Below, in pieces: positions 37,163 through 44,239 of a stretch of DNA of 52,285 bases. The stretch comes from Thermodesulfovibrionales bacterium (GTDB lineage Bacteria > Nitrospirota > Thermodesulfovibrionia > Thermodesulfovibrionales > JdFR-86), in assembly GCA_030682405.1 (NCBI GenBank), contig JAUXOF010000023.1:1-52285 (forward strand). The letters run 5' to 3'. Positions within the stretch are counted from its first letter, which is position 1. Each line of letters starts with the position of its first letter. The notes under the pieces are model-generated. The model was not told the origin of the DNA. It searched no databases and saw nothing but the letters and a program-made list of their open reading frames with translations. Both the position numbers and the translations under genes were made by a program.

Positions 37163-38692
37163 ATGAAAAGGCTTTTCTTTTCTCTCATGGTCTTTTTCCT
37201 TTCAACATGCACCTCTGAAAACCGCCTGCCGGGCTATGTCTACTACAGGCTTAACACTAACCCGACCACCCTTGACCCCGCCCTGATAGTGGATGTGACC
37301 GGAGGCTCCATAGCGGCAAAACTATTCAACGGGCTTGTGAGGCTCAAAGAAGACCTGAGCGTTATGCCTGACATAGCGGAAAGGTGGTCTGTCTCAAAGG
37401 ACGGCATGGTATATACCTTTTACCTGAGGGAAGATGTTAGGTTTTCAAACGGGAGGCCTTTAACCGCGCATGATTTCAAATACTCATTTGAGAGGGCGCT
37501 TGACCCCAAAACAAAGTCCCCGAACACTTGGGTGTTCGAGAAGCTTTCAGGCGCAAAAGAGTTCATGAAGGGGCAGTCTATCGGCGTAGGCGGCATAAGG
37601 GTGCTTGATGATTACACGCTTGAGCTTAATCTTGAGCGCCCGTTCTCTTCGTTTCTTAACCTCCTTACGATGACCGCCGCTTATGTAGTGCCAAAGGAGA
37701 AGGTTCAGGAACTCGGCCCAGATTTTTCGGGCAGGCCGTCTGGAACCGGGCCTTTCACCCTGAGTGAATGGCTTCCCAACAGGCATCTTATACTTGAGGC
37801 GCGGAAGGATTATTTCGACGGGACGGCAAAGGTCAGGGGCATCTTCTACAGGATAATACCCGAGGAGCTTACCGCCTTGGCCGAGTTTGAGCTTGGCAAC
37901 CTCGACGTTATAACCGTACCGGCATCCGAGTACTCAAGGTACAGGAAGTCGCCGGAATGGAGCCGGCTCGTCTCGTCTATGAACGGACTTAACACCTACT
38001 ACCTTGGGCTTAATTGTTCAAGGCCGCCTTTTGACGACCCGGATTTAAGGCGCGCCATAAATTATGCGATTGACAGGGAGAAGGTTTTAATGACCCTGTA
38101 CGAAGGCAGGGGGAGGCTTGCGAGAGGCCCTGTGCCTGATGTCATGAGGAAATGGCCTGCGCCCGGCGCATATCCCTATGACCCCGGAAAGGCGAGGGAG
38201 ATTATAAAGAAGGCAAAACCTCCTGCAGTCAATTTTTATATAACCGCTGAGCAGGAGGTCGTTGACATTGCAGAGGTGATACAGGCGTATCTCAGGGAGG
38301 CGGGCCTTGACGTCAGGATACGGCAGCTTGAGTGGAGCGCCTTTAAGGAGGCGATAAACAAAGGCGAGACCGACATGTTCTGGCTTAGCTGGTGGGCCGA
38401 TTATCCGGACCCCGAGAATTTCCTTTTCCCCCTTTTCCATTCCTCCAACTACGGGCCTTCAGGCAATCGGGTGAGGTACAGGAATAAAGAGGTTGATGCC
38501 CTTATAGAGAAGGGACAGCGCGCAGGCTCGGTAAAAATGAGGGATATGTATTACGGGAAGGCCGAGGGGATTATAGTGGACGATGCACCATGGGTGTTCT
38601 TCTGGCACAGGACGGACTACACGGTAAGGCAGGCTTGGGTGAAGGACTATAAGATATATCCTATATACAGCATGGATAGGGGGTTGGACTGA
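37163..38692 (+). CDS. Extracellular solute-binding lipoprotein, family 5 (oligopeptide type)
   Basis: The start at ATG 37163 (MKRLFFSLMVFF) gives a compact lipoprotein signal with lipobox LSTC; ATG 37148 would add five residues. The 509-residue protein matches SBP_bac_5 in length and layout: TLDPALIVDVTGGSIAAKLF near the N-terminus, FYLREDVRFSNGRPLTAHDF near 90, and NYAIDREKVLMTLYEGRG near 295. Such proteins deliver peptides, nickel or glycans to Dpp/Opp permeases. No permease or ATPase genes adjoin it, so it is either an orphan or works with a distant transporter. The ligand is unknown. Confidence 0.9.
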   Translation: MKRLFFSLMVFFLSTCTSENRLPGYVYYRLNTNPTTLDPALIVDVTGGSIAAKLFNGLVRLKEDLSVMPDIAERWSVSKDGMVYTFYLREDVRFSNGRPLTAHDFKYSFERALDPKTKSPNTWVFEKLSGAKEFMKGQSIGVGGIRVLDDYTLELNLERPFSSFLNLLTMTAAYVVPKEKVQELGPDFSGRPSGTGPFTLSEWLPNRHLILEARKDYFDGTAKVRGIFYRIIPEELTALAEFELGNLDVITVPASEYSRYRKSPEWSRLVSSMNGLNTYYLGLNCSRPPFDDPDLRRAINYAIDREKVLMTLYEGRGRLARGPVPDVMRKWPAPGAYPYDPGKAREIIKKAKPPAVNFYITAEQEVVDIAEVIQAYLREAGLDVRIRQLEWSAFKEAINKGETDMFWLSWWADYPDPENFLFPLFHSSNYGPSGNRVRYRNKEVDALIEKGQRAGSVKMRDMYYGKAEGIIVDDAPWVFFWHRTDYTVRQAWVKDYKIYPIYSMDRGLD

Positions 38693-38694
38693 CC

Positions 38695-38760
38695 CCTACT
38701 GTCCTCATTTGACCGAACCAGTTGGCCATACCCCCCCCTCCCCCGGTTTTATAAACCAAA
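38695..38760. repeat. Fragment of the composite dispersed repeat
   Basis: CTGTCCTCATTTGACCGAAC at 38699 matches the head of module A at 1231 (CTGTCCTCGTTTGGCCGAAC) with two differences. It is followed by a C-rich run and GGTTTTATAAA, resembling the pyrimidine-rich junctions at 1509-1530 and 42395-42430. The fragment lies between the stop of the lipoprotein gene and the next promoter. Confidence 0.6.
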
Positions 38761-38800
38761 AAGAGAGCGGATGGCAGGAAGTGACAGGCCGAATCCTTCC

Positions 38801-38829
38801 TTGCCTGATGCGTTTAAATGTTTTATAGT
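38801..38829 (+). promoter_or_regulatory. Putative promoter of the 38836-42253 gene group, leaderless
   Basis: TTGCCT at 38801-38806, a 17-nt spacer and TATAGT at 38824-38829. ATG 38836 follows 6 nt later with no ribosome site. Hexamers and start spacing are the same as for the gene at 19201. Confidence 0.5.
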
Positions 38830-38835
38830 TAGATA

Positions 38836-39519
38836 ATGACCATTGAGACCGCCCTTCTTATAATTGAGTCCATTCTGTTGGCCCTTACCGTCTCTCTGCT
38901 TCTTTACAGCATAAGGGAAGGCAGGGATAGGAAATCCCTTCTTCTTGAGATAGGAAGGGCCACGAGGATACTTACGCGCGAGGAATATTTCCTTACTGTC
39001 AGGGATTCGATGCTGGATGCGAAGGCCGAGGTCTTAGGGTGCATCACAGGCAGGTTTCCCGGCGGTGATGACAGCAGAAGGACGAAGGACATTGTGGAAA
39101 GCATCGAAAGGCTTGCTTCATCAGGCGTGAAGGTCAAATACCTGATGCCCAAATTTCCCGACAGGCTTCATGTGGGGCACTTATATACAAGGGCGGGGGC
39201 TGAGGTAAGGTACACGGGCTGCCTCATAGTGCACGACATCCGCTATACTGTCGTTGACGAAAAGCTTGTTGTCATCGGAATCCCCGAAAGCACCGGCGAG
39301 AAAGAGGCCACGAAAAAGGGCTATAGAATCCCGTCCGAGGCGCTGGCCGCCATACTCAGGGAGCATTTCTACGGCTGCCTCGAAAAGACTGTTGGCTATG
39401 AGGACTACGTAAAGGAGCTGATAAAGGAGACAGGGGCCTCCACAAAGCTTCTTGCGAGGGAATTTCGGATAGATGAGAAGGAACTGGAAAGAGTCGCCGG
39501 ACAGCAGTCTAAAACATAA
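38836..39519 (+). CDS. Membrane-anchored PLD-like domain protein with degenerate HKD motif
   Basis: This 227-residue protein has one N-terminal membrane helix (about 5-24) and then a phospholipase D-like fold: VKVKYLMPKFPDRLHVGHLY near 100, and HDIRYTVVDEKLVVIGIPES near 135. The HDIRYTVVDEK segment aligns with the HxKxxxxD signature but has Arg for Lys, and only one such motif is present, so catalysis is doubtful. A sensor or nucleic-acid/phosphate-binding role is possible. It directly abuts the DUF2400 gene. Confidence 0.7.
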   Translation: MTIETALLIIESILLALTVSLLLYSIREGRDRKSLLLEIGRATRILTREEYFLTVRDSMLDAKAEVLGCITGRFPGGDDSRRTKDIVESIERLASSGVKVKYLMPKFPDRLHVGHLYTRAGAEVRYTGCLIVHDIRYTVVDEKLVVIGIPESTGEKEATKKGYRIPSEALAAILREHFYGCLEKTVGYEDYVKELIKETGASTKLLAREFRIDEKELERVAGQQSKT

Positions 39520-40356
39520 ATGAAAGACCTCATGTCCATCCTCGACAGCCTCTACAGGGATTATGATTTCAAGGGAAGGATAAAGCACGACCCTATCAAA
39601 TTCCCCCATTCATATAAGGACAAAGGGGACATCGAGGTCTCAGGCCTCATAGCCTCCTCGCTCGCCTATGGAAGGGTTGACCTCTTCATGCCTGTCATAG
39701 AAAAGATACTTTCTCAGATGGGCCAAAGCCCCTGCGGCTTTTTAAGGGACTTTAATATAAAAAAGCACGGCTGTCTTTTCCATGGCGTAAAATATAGGTT
39801 TCAGACAGAGAGGGATATAATCGCCCTTCTTTACGTCATTAGCGAGATACTTAAGCGTGAGGGAAGCATATATCATCTCTTCATGCGGTTCTATAAGGAT
39901 GATGACTCAAATACGGGAAGCGCACTCTCCGGCATGGTAGGCTATATCCTTAAGATTGACACTAAAGGGGTTTACTACGGAAGGGATATAAGTCCCGGTG
40001 GATTAATCCAGCTTTTTCCGTCCCCTGCGCGCGGCGGGGCGTGCAAGAGGGAGAACCTTTTTCTAAGGTGGATGGTAAGGGACAAAGACATGGATTTCGG
40101 CATATGGAAGGGCATACCCAAAAGCAGGCTCGTCATTCCGCTTGACACCCACATAAAAAGGGTATCTCTCTGCCTTGGGCTTACGAAGAGAAAGACTGCG
40201 GACTGGAAGACCGCGGTTGAGATTACGGAAAACCTAAAAAAGCTTGACCCCCTTGACCCACTGAAATACGACTTCAGCCTCTGCCACAGGGGAATCTCAG
40301 GCGTTTGCGGCTCAGCCGCCTGCCTTAGCTGTTCGCTCAAAAGGAAAGCGGCATGA
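39520..40356 (+). CDS. DUF2400/TIGR02757 family protein
   Basis: This 278-residue protein has the family pattern: DPIKFPHSYKDKGDIEVSGL near residue 24, SSLAYGRVDLFMPVIEKIL, the C-terminal LFLRWMVRDKD, IPLDTHIKRVSLCLGL, and a final CHRGISGVCGSAACLSC cluster. The fold resembles HhH-GPD DNA glycosylases, and the Cys-rich end (C, C, C, C spacing) may hold a metal or Fe-S cluster. Family function is not established. It starts one base after the upstream stop and overlaps ccsA by 4 bp. Confidence 0.88.
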   Translation: MKDLMSILDSLYRDYDFKGRIKHDPIKFPHSYKDKGDIEVSGLIASSLAYGRVDLFMPVIEKILSQMGQSPCGFLRDFNIKKHGCLFHGVKYRFQTERDIIALLYVISEILKREGSIYHLFMRFYKDDDSNTGSALSGMVGYILKIDTKGVYYGRDISPGGLIQLFPSPARGGACKRENLFLRWMVRDKDMDFGIWKGIPKSRLVIPLDTHIKRVSLCLGLTKRKTADWKTAVEITENLKKLDPLDPLKYDFSLCHRGISGVCGSAACLSCSLKRKAA

Positions 40357-41081
40357 TGCAGATAATGGCATTTGCAGCCTTCCCCCTGTATCTTTTTGGC
40401 GCCGCATGGAGGCCACTCCTTTATGCGGGCTTTGCAGTTCAGGTTGCCTATCTGACCGCAAGAGGGATAGGACTCGGAAGGCTTCCGCTTGTGGGCGTCC
40501 ACGACACTTTAAACTTCCTCTCTGCCTCCCTTATAGCGTTCTCCTTTCCGCTTATGGCGGAGATGAAAGATAAAAAGCAGTTTTACTTCATGCTCTCTTT
40601 GCTTGCCGCGGCGTTTACCGCTTTTGCCTTCGTTTCCAAGCCGCATGCGATGCCTCTTCCTCCGGTGCTTAAGACATACTGGTTTGAGTTCCACGTGATA
40701 CTTTCGTTCTTCTCCTACGCCCTTTTCGGCATAGCGGCTGTTTTGGGGATTATATATCTTAAGGCGGGCCGGCCTGAGGAGGCCGTGCCGCTTGAGAGGA
40801 TTCAGTACAAGACCGTGCTCATAGGGTACTGCCTCTTTTCCCTCTCCATGATATTCGGAGGCGTATGGGCATATCTTGCATGGGGCACCTATTGGCTCTG
40901 GACCCCGAAGGAACTTTGGACTACCATACTCTGGATATTCTACAGCTTCTATCTTCATGCAAGGCTCAGGCAGGCATGGGCAGGCAGGCCCTCGGTCATG
41001 CTCGGCATCGCGGGGTTTGCCGTAGTGCTGTTTACATATCTTGGCGTGGGGCTTCTTATGAAAAGCTCCCATACTTTTTAA
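40353..41081 (+). CDS. ccsA: Cytochrome c assembly protein, CcsA/ResC-like
   Basis: This 242-residue protein has about eight membrane helices and belongs to the haem-handling CcmC/CcsA family. The tryptophan-rich loop reads WGTYWLWTPKELWTTILW, corresponding to the canonical WGxxWxWDxxE but with Thr at the Asp position. His residues flank it (FHVILSFFSYALFG upstream and FYLHARLRQ downstream) and may ligate haem. With the adjacent ResB-like protein it would form a system II cytochrome c synthase for export and attachment of haem to CxxCH motifs, such as those of DsrJ. Confidence 0.88.
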   Translation: MMQIMAFAAFPLYLFGAAWRPLLYAGFAVQVAYLTARGIGLGRLPLVGVHDTLNFLSASLIAFSFPLMAEMKDKKQFYFMLSLLAAAFTAFAFVSKPHAMPLPPVLKTYWFEFHVILSFFSYALFGIAAVLGIIYLKAGRPEEAVPLERIQYKTVLIGYCLFSLSMIFGGVWAYLAWGTYWLWTPKELWTTILWIFYSFYLHARLRQAWAGRPSVMLGIAGFAVVLFTYLGVGLLMKSSHTF

Positions 41082-41804
41082 ATGATATTTTTTAAAGGCA
41101 TATTGAACTTTCTCCTTTCTTTGAGGACGGCCATATGGCTTTTGCTGAGCCTCCTCTTCCTCCTGTTTTATGGCGCTTTGGCAATGCCCGGAGGGGAGGC
41201 ATTTCAGTCCATAAACCACCTGCCGCTTTTTTCATGGATTAAGGAAAACTCATTCTTGGACACATGGTGGCTTGTAGGCTCTATCTTCGTTCTAAGCCTC
41301 CTTACGGCAAACACCCTATTCTGCAGCGTAGAGTCAATAATTAAAAAAATGGACAAGAGGCAGCGGCTTCTTATAATCTCCCCGCAGGTAATCCACATAG
41401 GTTTTCTCCTGATGCTCCTTGCGCATCTCGTAAGCTCCACGGGAAGCATGAAGGCCACATCCGCCGCATACGAAGGGACAAGGTTTGACCTTGCGCCCGG
41501 AGAAGAGTTTATAGTGAAGTCCATAAGCATAAGCCTCGGCCCTGAGGGATACGTCACGGATTGGCGGGCGGACATAGAGCACCTCTCAGGCGGGACTAAG
41601 AAGGAGGGATATCTTGCTCCCAACAGGCCGTTTTTTGCCGGAGGGTTCGGCATATATCTTAAGGACGCGCAGGCATATCCGGTAAAGGCAATATTGCTTG
41701 AGATACGCAGGGAGCCGGGCGCTCCGTGGGCGTTTGCAGGAGGGCTGCTCTTTATGGCAGGCACAATAGCCCTCATAGCAGCAAAGATACGGAAAGAGGA
41801 TTGA
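41082..41804 (+). CDS. resB: ResB-like cytochrome c biogenesis protein, short form
   Basis: This 240-residue protein has an N-terminal helix after LLSLRTAIWLLLSLL (a typical ResB opening), a second helix at about 60-82, a third at about 104-122 beginning QVIHIGFLLMLLAHLVS, a periplasmic domain (STGSMKATSAAYEGTRF) and a last helix at about 212-233. Full ResB/Ccs1 proteins are nearly twice as long, so this is a reduced version. It starts immediately after ccsA, and its stop overlaps the LigD-like gene as TGATG. Confidence 0.83.
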   Translation: MIFFKGILNFLLSLRTAIWLLLSLLFLLFYGALAMPGGEAFQSINHLPLFSWIKENSFLDTWWLVGSIFVLSLLTANTLFCSVESIIKKMDKRQRLLIISPQVIHIGFLLMLLAHLVSSTGSMKATSAAYEGTRFDLAPGEEFIVKSISISLGPEGYVTDWRADIEHLSGGTKKEGYLAPNRPFFAGGFGIYLKDAQAYPVKAILLEIRREPGAPWAFAGGLLFMAGTIALIAAKIRKED

Positions 41805-42253
41805 TGGCGGTATTTGTGGTGCACGAGCATCATGCAAGCCATCTGCATTTTGACCTCAGGCTCGAAATGGGAGGCGTGCTTAAGTCATGGGCCGTGCCTA
41901 AGGGGCCTTCCATGAACCCGGCTGAAAAGCGGCTTGCAATTGCTGTTGAAGACCACGCCCTTGAGTATGGCTCTTTTGAAGGCGTTATACCAGAGGGCCG
42001 GTACGGGGCAGGCGCAGTGGCAATCTGGGACAGGGGAGGGTTTGAGCTTAAAGGCGGAGGCACGGATGAGGGAATGCTTGAGTTTATCCTTTCAGGCAAA
42101 AAACTCAAGGGCGCATTCGTACTTGCGAGGATGTCCGGCAAGCACAAGGAATGGCTTCTCATAAAGAAAAAGGACGGGTACGAAGAGCCGGGCTTTAAGC
42201 TTAAGACCATCCTTACTCCGGCGGAGGCAAAAAAGCTTTCCGCCATGAAATAA
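41804..42253 (+). CDS. Stand-alone LigD-type 3'-phosphoesterase domain
   Basis: The ATG at 41804 overlaps the resB stop (TGATG); an upstream in-frame start would only extend the frame into resB. The 149-residue protein matches the PE module of LigD: FVVHEHHASHLHFDLRLEM at residue 4 with the His, His and Asp manganese ligands, LKSWAVPKGPS, GVIPEGRYGAG and the GxFVLARMSGKHKEWLLIKK end. LigD PE trims 3' phosphates and ribonucleotides in non-homologous end joining. No Ku, ligase or polymerase domain is encoded nearby. Confidence 0.92.
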   Translation: MAVFVVHEHHASHLHFDLRLEMGGVLKSWAVPKGPSMNPAEKRLAIAVEDHALEYGSFEGVIPEGRYGAGAVAIWDRGGFELKGGGTDEGMLEFILSGKKLKGAFVLARMSGKHKEWLLIKKKDGYEEPGFKLKTILTPAEAKKLSAMK

Positions 42254-42308
42254 CCTCCTTCGGCCTCGTTCCCTCGCCTGAGATTTTCTCTTTCGTCATT
42301 CTCCGGCC

Positions 42309-42335
42309 CTATGGGTCGTGACCCACGGGTCATAG
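42309..42335. repeat. Nested palindrome inserted in the composite repeat
   Basis: CTATG ... CATAG brackets TGACCC-AC-GGGTCA, with an overlapping TGGGTC/GACCCA alternative hairpin. It interrupts the AGCCAGTGGCC...GGAGAATGACG stretch that is contiguous in copy 1 (near 1340-1370), so it looks like an insertion unique to copy 2. Confidence 0.6.
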
Positions 42336-42705
42336 ACTTGTCGGGCCACTGGCTTGCAGAGAATCCTTCTTTTTTCTGCTGCACTTTTCAGCCTCCCTGC
42401 TTTATAAAACAGGAGGGAGGGGGGGGGTGGCTGTCGTAACCCATTGATTTTATTCAATTCAAAGTTTAATAAGTTTACGTTTGGTTTACAAACCCGCACC
42501 TTTTTAAACCTCCTTTGAACTTTTTAACCCCTCTTTATCCCTAAAATCCCCCTCCATCCCCTCTATGAGCCGCCAGCTCCGAGCCATAGGCCTTTGCCAA
42601 AGGGGGAATAATCTCCCTCCTGCGGTCCACCTGTTCAACTTAAACATGGGTTACATTTTTCCCCTCTTTAACAAAGAGGGGTGAGGGGAGATTTTCTCTT
42701 TCGTC

Positions 42706-42725
42706 ATTCCCGTGAAAACGGGAAT
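42706..42725. repeat. Perfect ATTCCCGT-N4-ACGGGAAT palindrome
   Basis: This is an 8-bp inverted repeat with a GAAA loop, flanked by GTC and CCATC as at 1575-1594 (read on the opposite strand). It is of the dRS3-like type and is part of composite repeat copy 2. Confidence 0.7.
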
Positions 42726-43072
42726 CCATCTTTTTCCTCTCTTACCCCTCCAACCTCCTCTATGAGCCGTTGGCTCCGAGCCATAGGCCCTTAATAAGGG
42801 GAGGATAAATCCCCTCCTTGCTAAGGAGGGGCATAGGGGAGGTCTTTCCTCCGTGTCCTCCTGCGCTTAATATATTATGGCCTTAAGGAACTCGTCTACC
42901 CGAACTGGTTCAGCCAAACGAGGACAGGGGGGGAAAGGGGGGTTACGTAAAATTCTTGCCTTTTTTTTGTAGGGGAATTATTAGTATTAAGCGGGTAAGG
43001 GAGGACATGCCCTACCTGAAATACAATCCCGATATACATCACCGCCCAAACCACGTGCACGGCATCATCGTC

Positions 43073-43110
43073 CTCGTAGGGGCAGGCCCCTGTGCCTGCC
43101 CTGATAAAAA
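43073..43110 (+). repeat. REP-like 38-bp repeat, copy 1
   Basis: The unit begins CTCGTAGGGGC and ends CTGCCCTGATAAAAA. It contains a GGCAGG/CCTGCC hairpin and a GGGGC/GCCCC inner palindrome. It recurs at 44108-44145 in the same orientation with one mismatch (A to G). Here it lies inside the RAYT remnant and is translated as part of VGAGPCACPD. Confidence 0.85.
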
Positions 43111-43120
43111 TCTCCGTCCT

Positions 43121-43159
43121 GACACCTCCATTAAGTTATTTTACTTAACTTTTGGTGTC
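43121..43159. repeat. Compound inverted repeat GACACC-TTAAGT / ACTTAA-GGTGTC
   Basis: Outer arms GACACC (43121-43126) and GGTGTC (43154-43159) enclose inner arms TTAAGT (43131-43136) and ACTTAA (43143-43148). The structure follows the RAYT remnant directly and may be a mobile-element end or a hairpin substrate. No T-run follows it, so it is not scored as a terminator. Confidence 0.5.
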
Positions 43160-43237
43160 CACTTTTTCCAGCTTACCCCATTATTTGATAGGCTGTAAGG
43201 TCTATTACCTAACAGTCATATATTTTTAAAAAAATCC

Positions 43238-43266
43238 TTGACAATATAAGCATTATCTTATAAAAT
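43238..43266 (+). promoter_or_regulatory. Strong sigma70-type promoter of the accessory gene
   Basis: Perfect TTGACA at 43238-43243, a 17-nt spacer and TAAAAT at 43261-43266 in an AT-rich setting. Transcription would start near 43273 and give a leader of about 50 nt before the ribosome site of the gene at 43322. Confidence 0.7.
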
Positions 43267-43321
43267 CATGTATAAACATGTTAAAACAAATAGTAAACTT
43301 ATTAGTAATATGGAGGGAGCT

Positions 43322-44047
43322 ATGAAAGAAAGAGTAGCAGGTTTAGTAATCAGGACGGCTTTTAATAATCAAGGGTGGGCAGGCCGGTGTAAACATCCTC
43401 TTAATGACCAACGATGTTTTAAATGCAGAGATGGAAGGCTATTCGTAAACTGGGGAAAACCAATAGAAGAGGATGAACATGGTATTTGTAAGGGTAACCC
43501 TGAAAATTATCCTCTATCCGGGGATGGAAAATATTGGTGTTGGGAACAAGTTTTATGCAAAAAATACTTTTGGGGAAATGTTAAGGGGAAATGGCGTCAA
43601 GTAAGTATAGGAATACCTGTTTACTTTGTATATGGTGACTTAGATAATACTCTTACACTTTGGGGACATAGTATCATTGAGAACGTTGACAATGAGCCTG
43701 ATGAATATCCTCCTATTTTTTTTAAACCCTTTGTGCCTATGCCACAAAGCAAGTGGATCAAAGGCTTAACTGGAAGAGAAATTACAGGTAAGTCATGGAG
43801 GCAGCTACACTTTCGTTACCTCGATGAAATTCATGAGAATTACCTTGCCTCCCTTGTAGAAGGAAAGGGAAACTATGAGCATAGAAAAAATCCGATTCAT
43901 TCCTTAGAAAGCTATGAGAATTTGAGTATTGAATTGAAACGAGACATTAAAGAAAAACTGGATAAAATAGCTCGCGTGGAGGGTCGAGAAGTAAAAGAAT
44001 TAATTCGTGAGGCAGTTGCAAAATTAATTCGAGAAAGAGGGGCATAA
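43322..44047 (+). CDS. Accessory protein of unknown function with Cys-rich N-terminal domain and C-terminal RHH-like helix pair
   Basis: ATG 43322 has GGAGGG 4 nt upstream and is preferred over ATG 43268. I do not recognise the family of this 241-residue protein. The N-terminal 180 residues contain Cys 23, 32, 35, 56, 73 and 79, many Trp residues, and a GIPVYFVYGD ... LTLWGHSIIENV ... FFKPFVPMP pattern that looks like a compact beta-barrel of the PUA/EVE type (inference only). Residues 201-240 (LSIELKRDIKEKLDKIARVE, then GREVKELIREAVAKLIRER) resemble a ribbon-helix-helix DNA-binding or dimerisation unit. The gene is much more AT-rich than its neighbours, has its own strong promoter, and is flanked by direct REP-like repeats, which indicates horizontal origin. 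Confidence 0.8.
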   Translation: MKERVAGLVIRTAFNNQGWAGRCKHPLNDQRCFKCRDGRLFVNWGKPIEEDEHGICKGNPENYPLSGDGKYWCWEQVLCKKYFWGNVKGKWRQVSIGIPVYFVYGDLDNTLTLWGHSIIENVDNEPDEYPPIFFKPFVPMPQSKWIKGLTGREITGKSWRQLHFRYLDEIHENYLASLVEGKGNYEHRKNPIHSLESYENLSIELKRDIKEKLDKIARVEGREVKELIREAVAKLIRERGA

Positions 44048-44107
44048 AAAAAGGGGGTGAAGCAACAAAGGAAGGACAGACAAGGCGGGACTCTCGTTAT
44101 TTCCAAA

Positions 44108-44145
44108 CTCGTAGGGGCGGGCCCCTGTGCCTGCCCTGATAAAAA
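44108..44145 (+). repeat. REP-like 38-bp repeat, copy 2
   Basis: It matches 43073-43110 at 37 of 38 positions in direct orientation, 1035 bp downstream. The two copies bracket the accessory gene and its promoter. Here it is outside any reading frame. Confidence 0.85.
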
Positions 44146-44239
44146 ACAACCGGTGGGGTTATCCTAACGCTTGCCGCAGAAAATACGGCTTTAAGGCAGC
44201 CCGTTAAATATAGCTAATAGATATATAAGTTTTTTTTAT

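Larger units (their letters stand above)
42262..42935. repeat. Composite dispersed repeat, copy 2 (inverted relative to copy 1)
   Basis: No gene is supported in 42254-43006. Read on the minus strand, this stretch repeats copy 1 in the same module order: module A (42848-42927), an ATTCCC palindrome (42706-42725), the core (42438-42539) and the tail module (42356-42411). It is expanded by extra units. A roughly 35-bp sequence containing CTCCGAGCCATAGGCC occurs twice in direct orientation (42558-42594 and 42757-42790), each with a GAGCC/GGCTC hairpin. Pyrimidine- and purine-rich runs join the modules. Confidence 0.8.
43007..43198 (+). pseudogene. REP-associated tyrosine transposase (RAYT, Y1 family) remnant
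   Basis: A GGGAGG ribosome site and ATG 43007 open a frame that begins MPYLKYNPDIHHR, the usual RAYT N-terminus, and jumps straight to PNHVHGIIVLVGAGPCACP, the catalytic HUH-region motif that normally lies some 60 residues later. An internal in-frame deletion is the simplest reading. After the CACPD segment, encoded by the REP-like repeat, the frame continues into unrelated sequence and stops at 43198. The HxH pair is retained but the catalytic tyrosine region is gone, so the protein cannot be an active transposase. Confidence 0.75.

Noticed and set aside
40509-41219. Minus-strand frame of 236 codons opposite ccsA
   Set aside because: It is antisense to a membrane protein gene with clear family motifs; the peptide is basic and without domain features.
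42296-42499. Minus-strand frame in repeat copy 2
   Set aside because: It is the inverted equivalent of the frame in copy 1, spans low-complexity purine tracts, and has no ribosome site.
42262-42935. Possible CRISPR array
   Set aside because: The repeated units are few, unequal in length and spacing, and match dispersed intergenic repeats elsewhere; no cas genes are present.
43322-44047. Toxin-antitoxin pair or restriction enzyme
   Set aside because: There is only one gene in the unit, no small partner frame with a ribosome site, and no nuclease motif such as PD-(D/E)xK or HNH.
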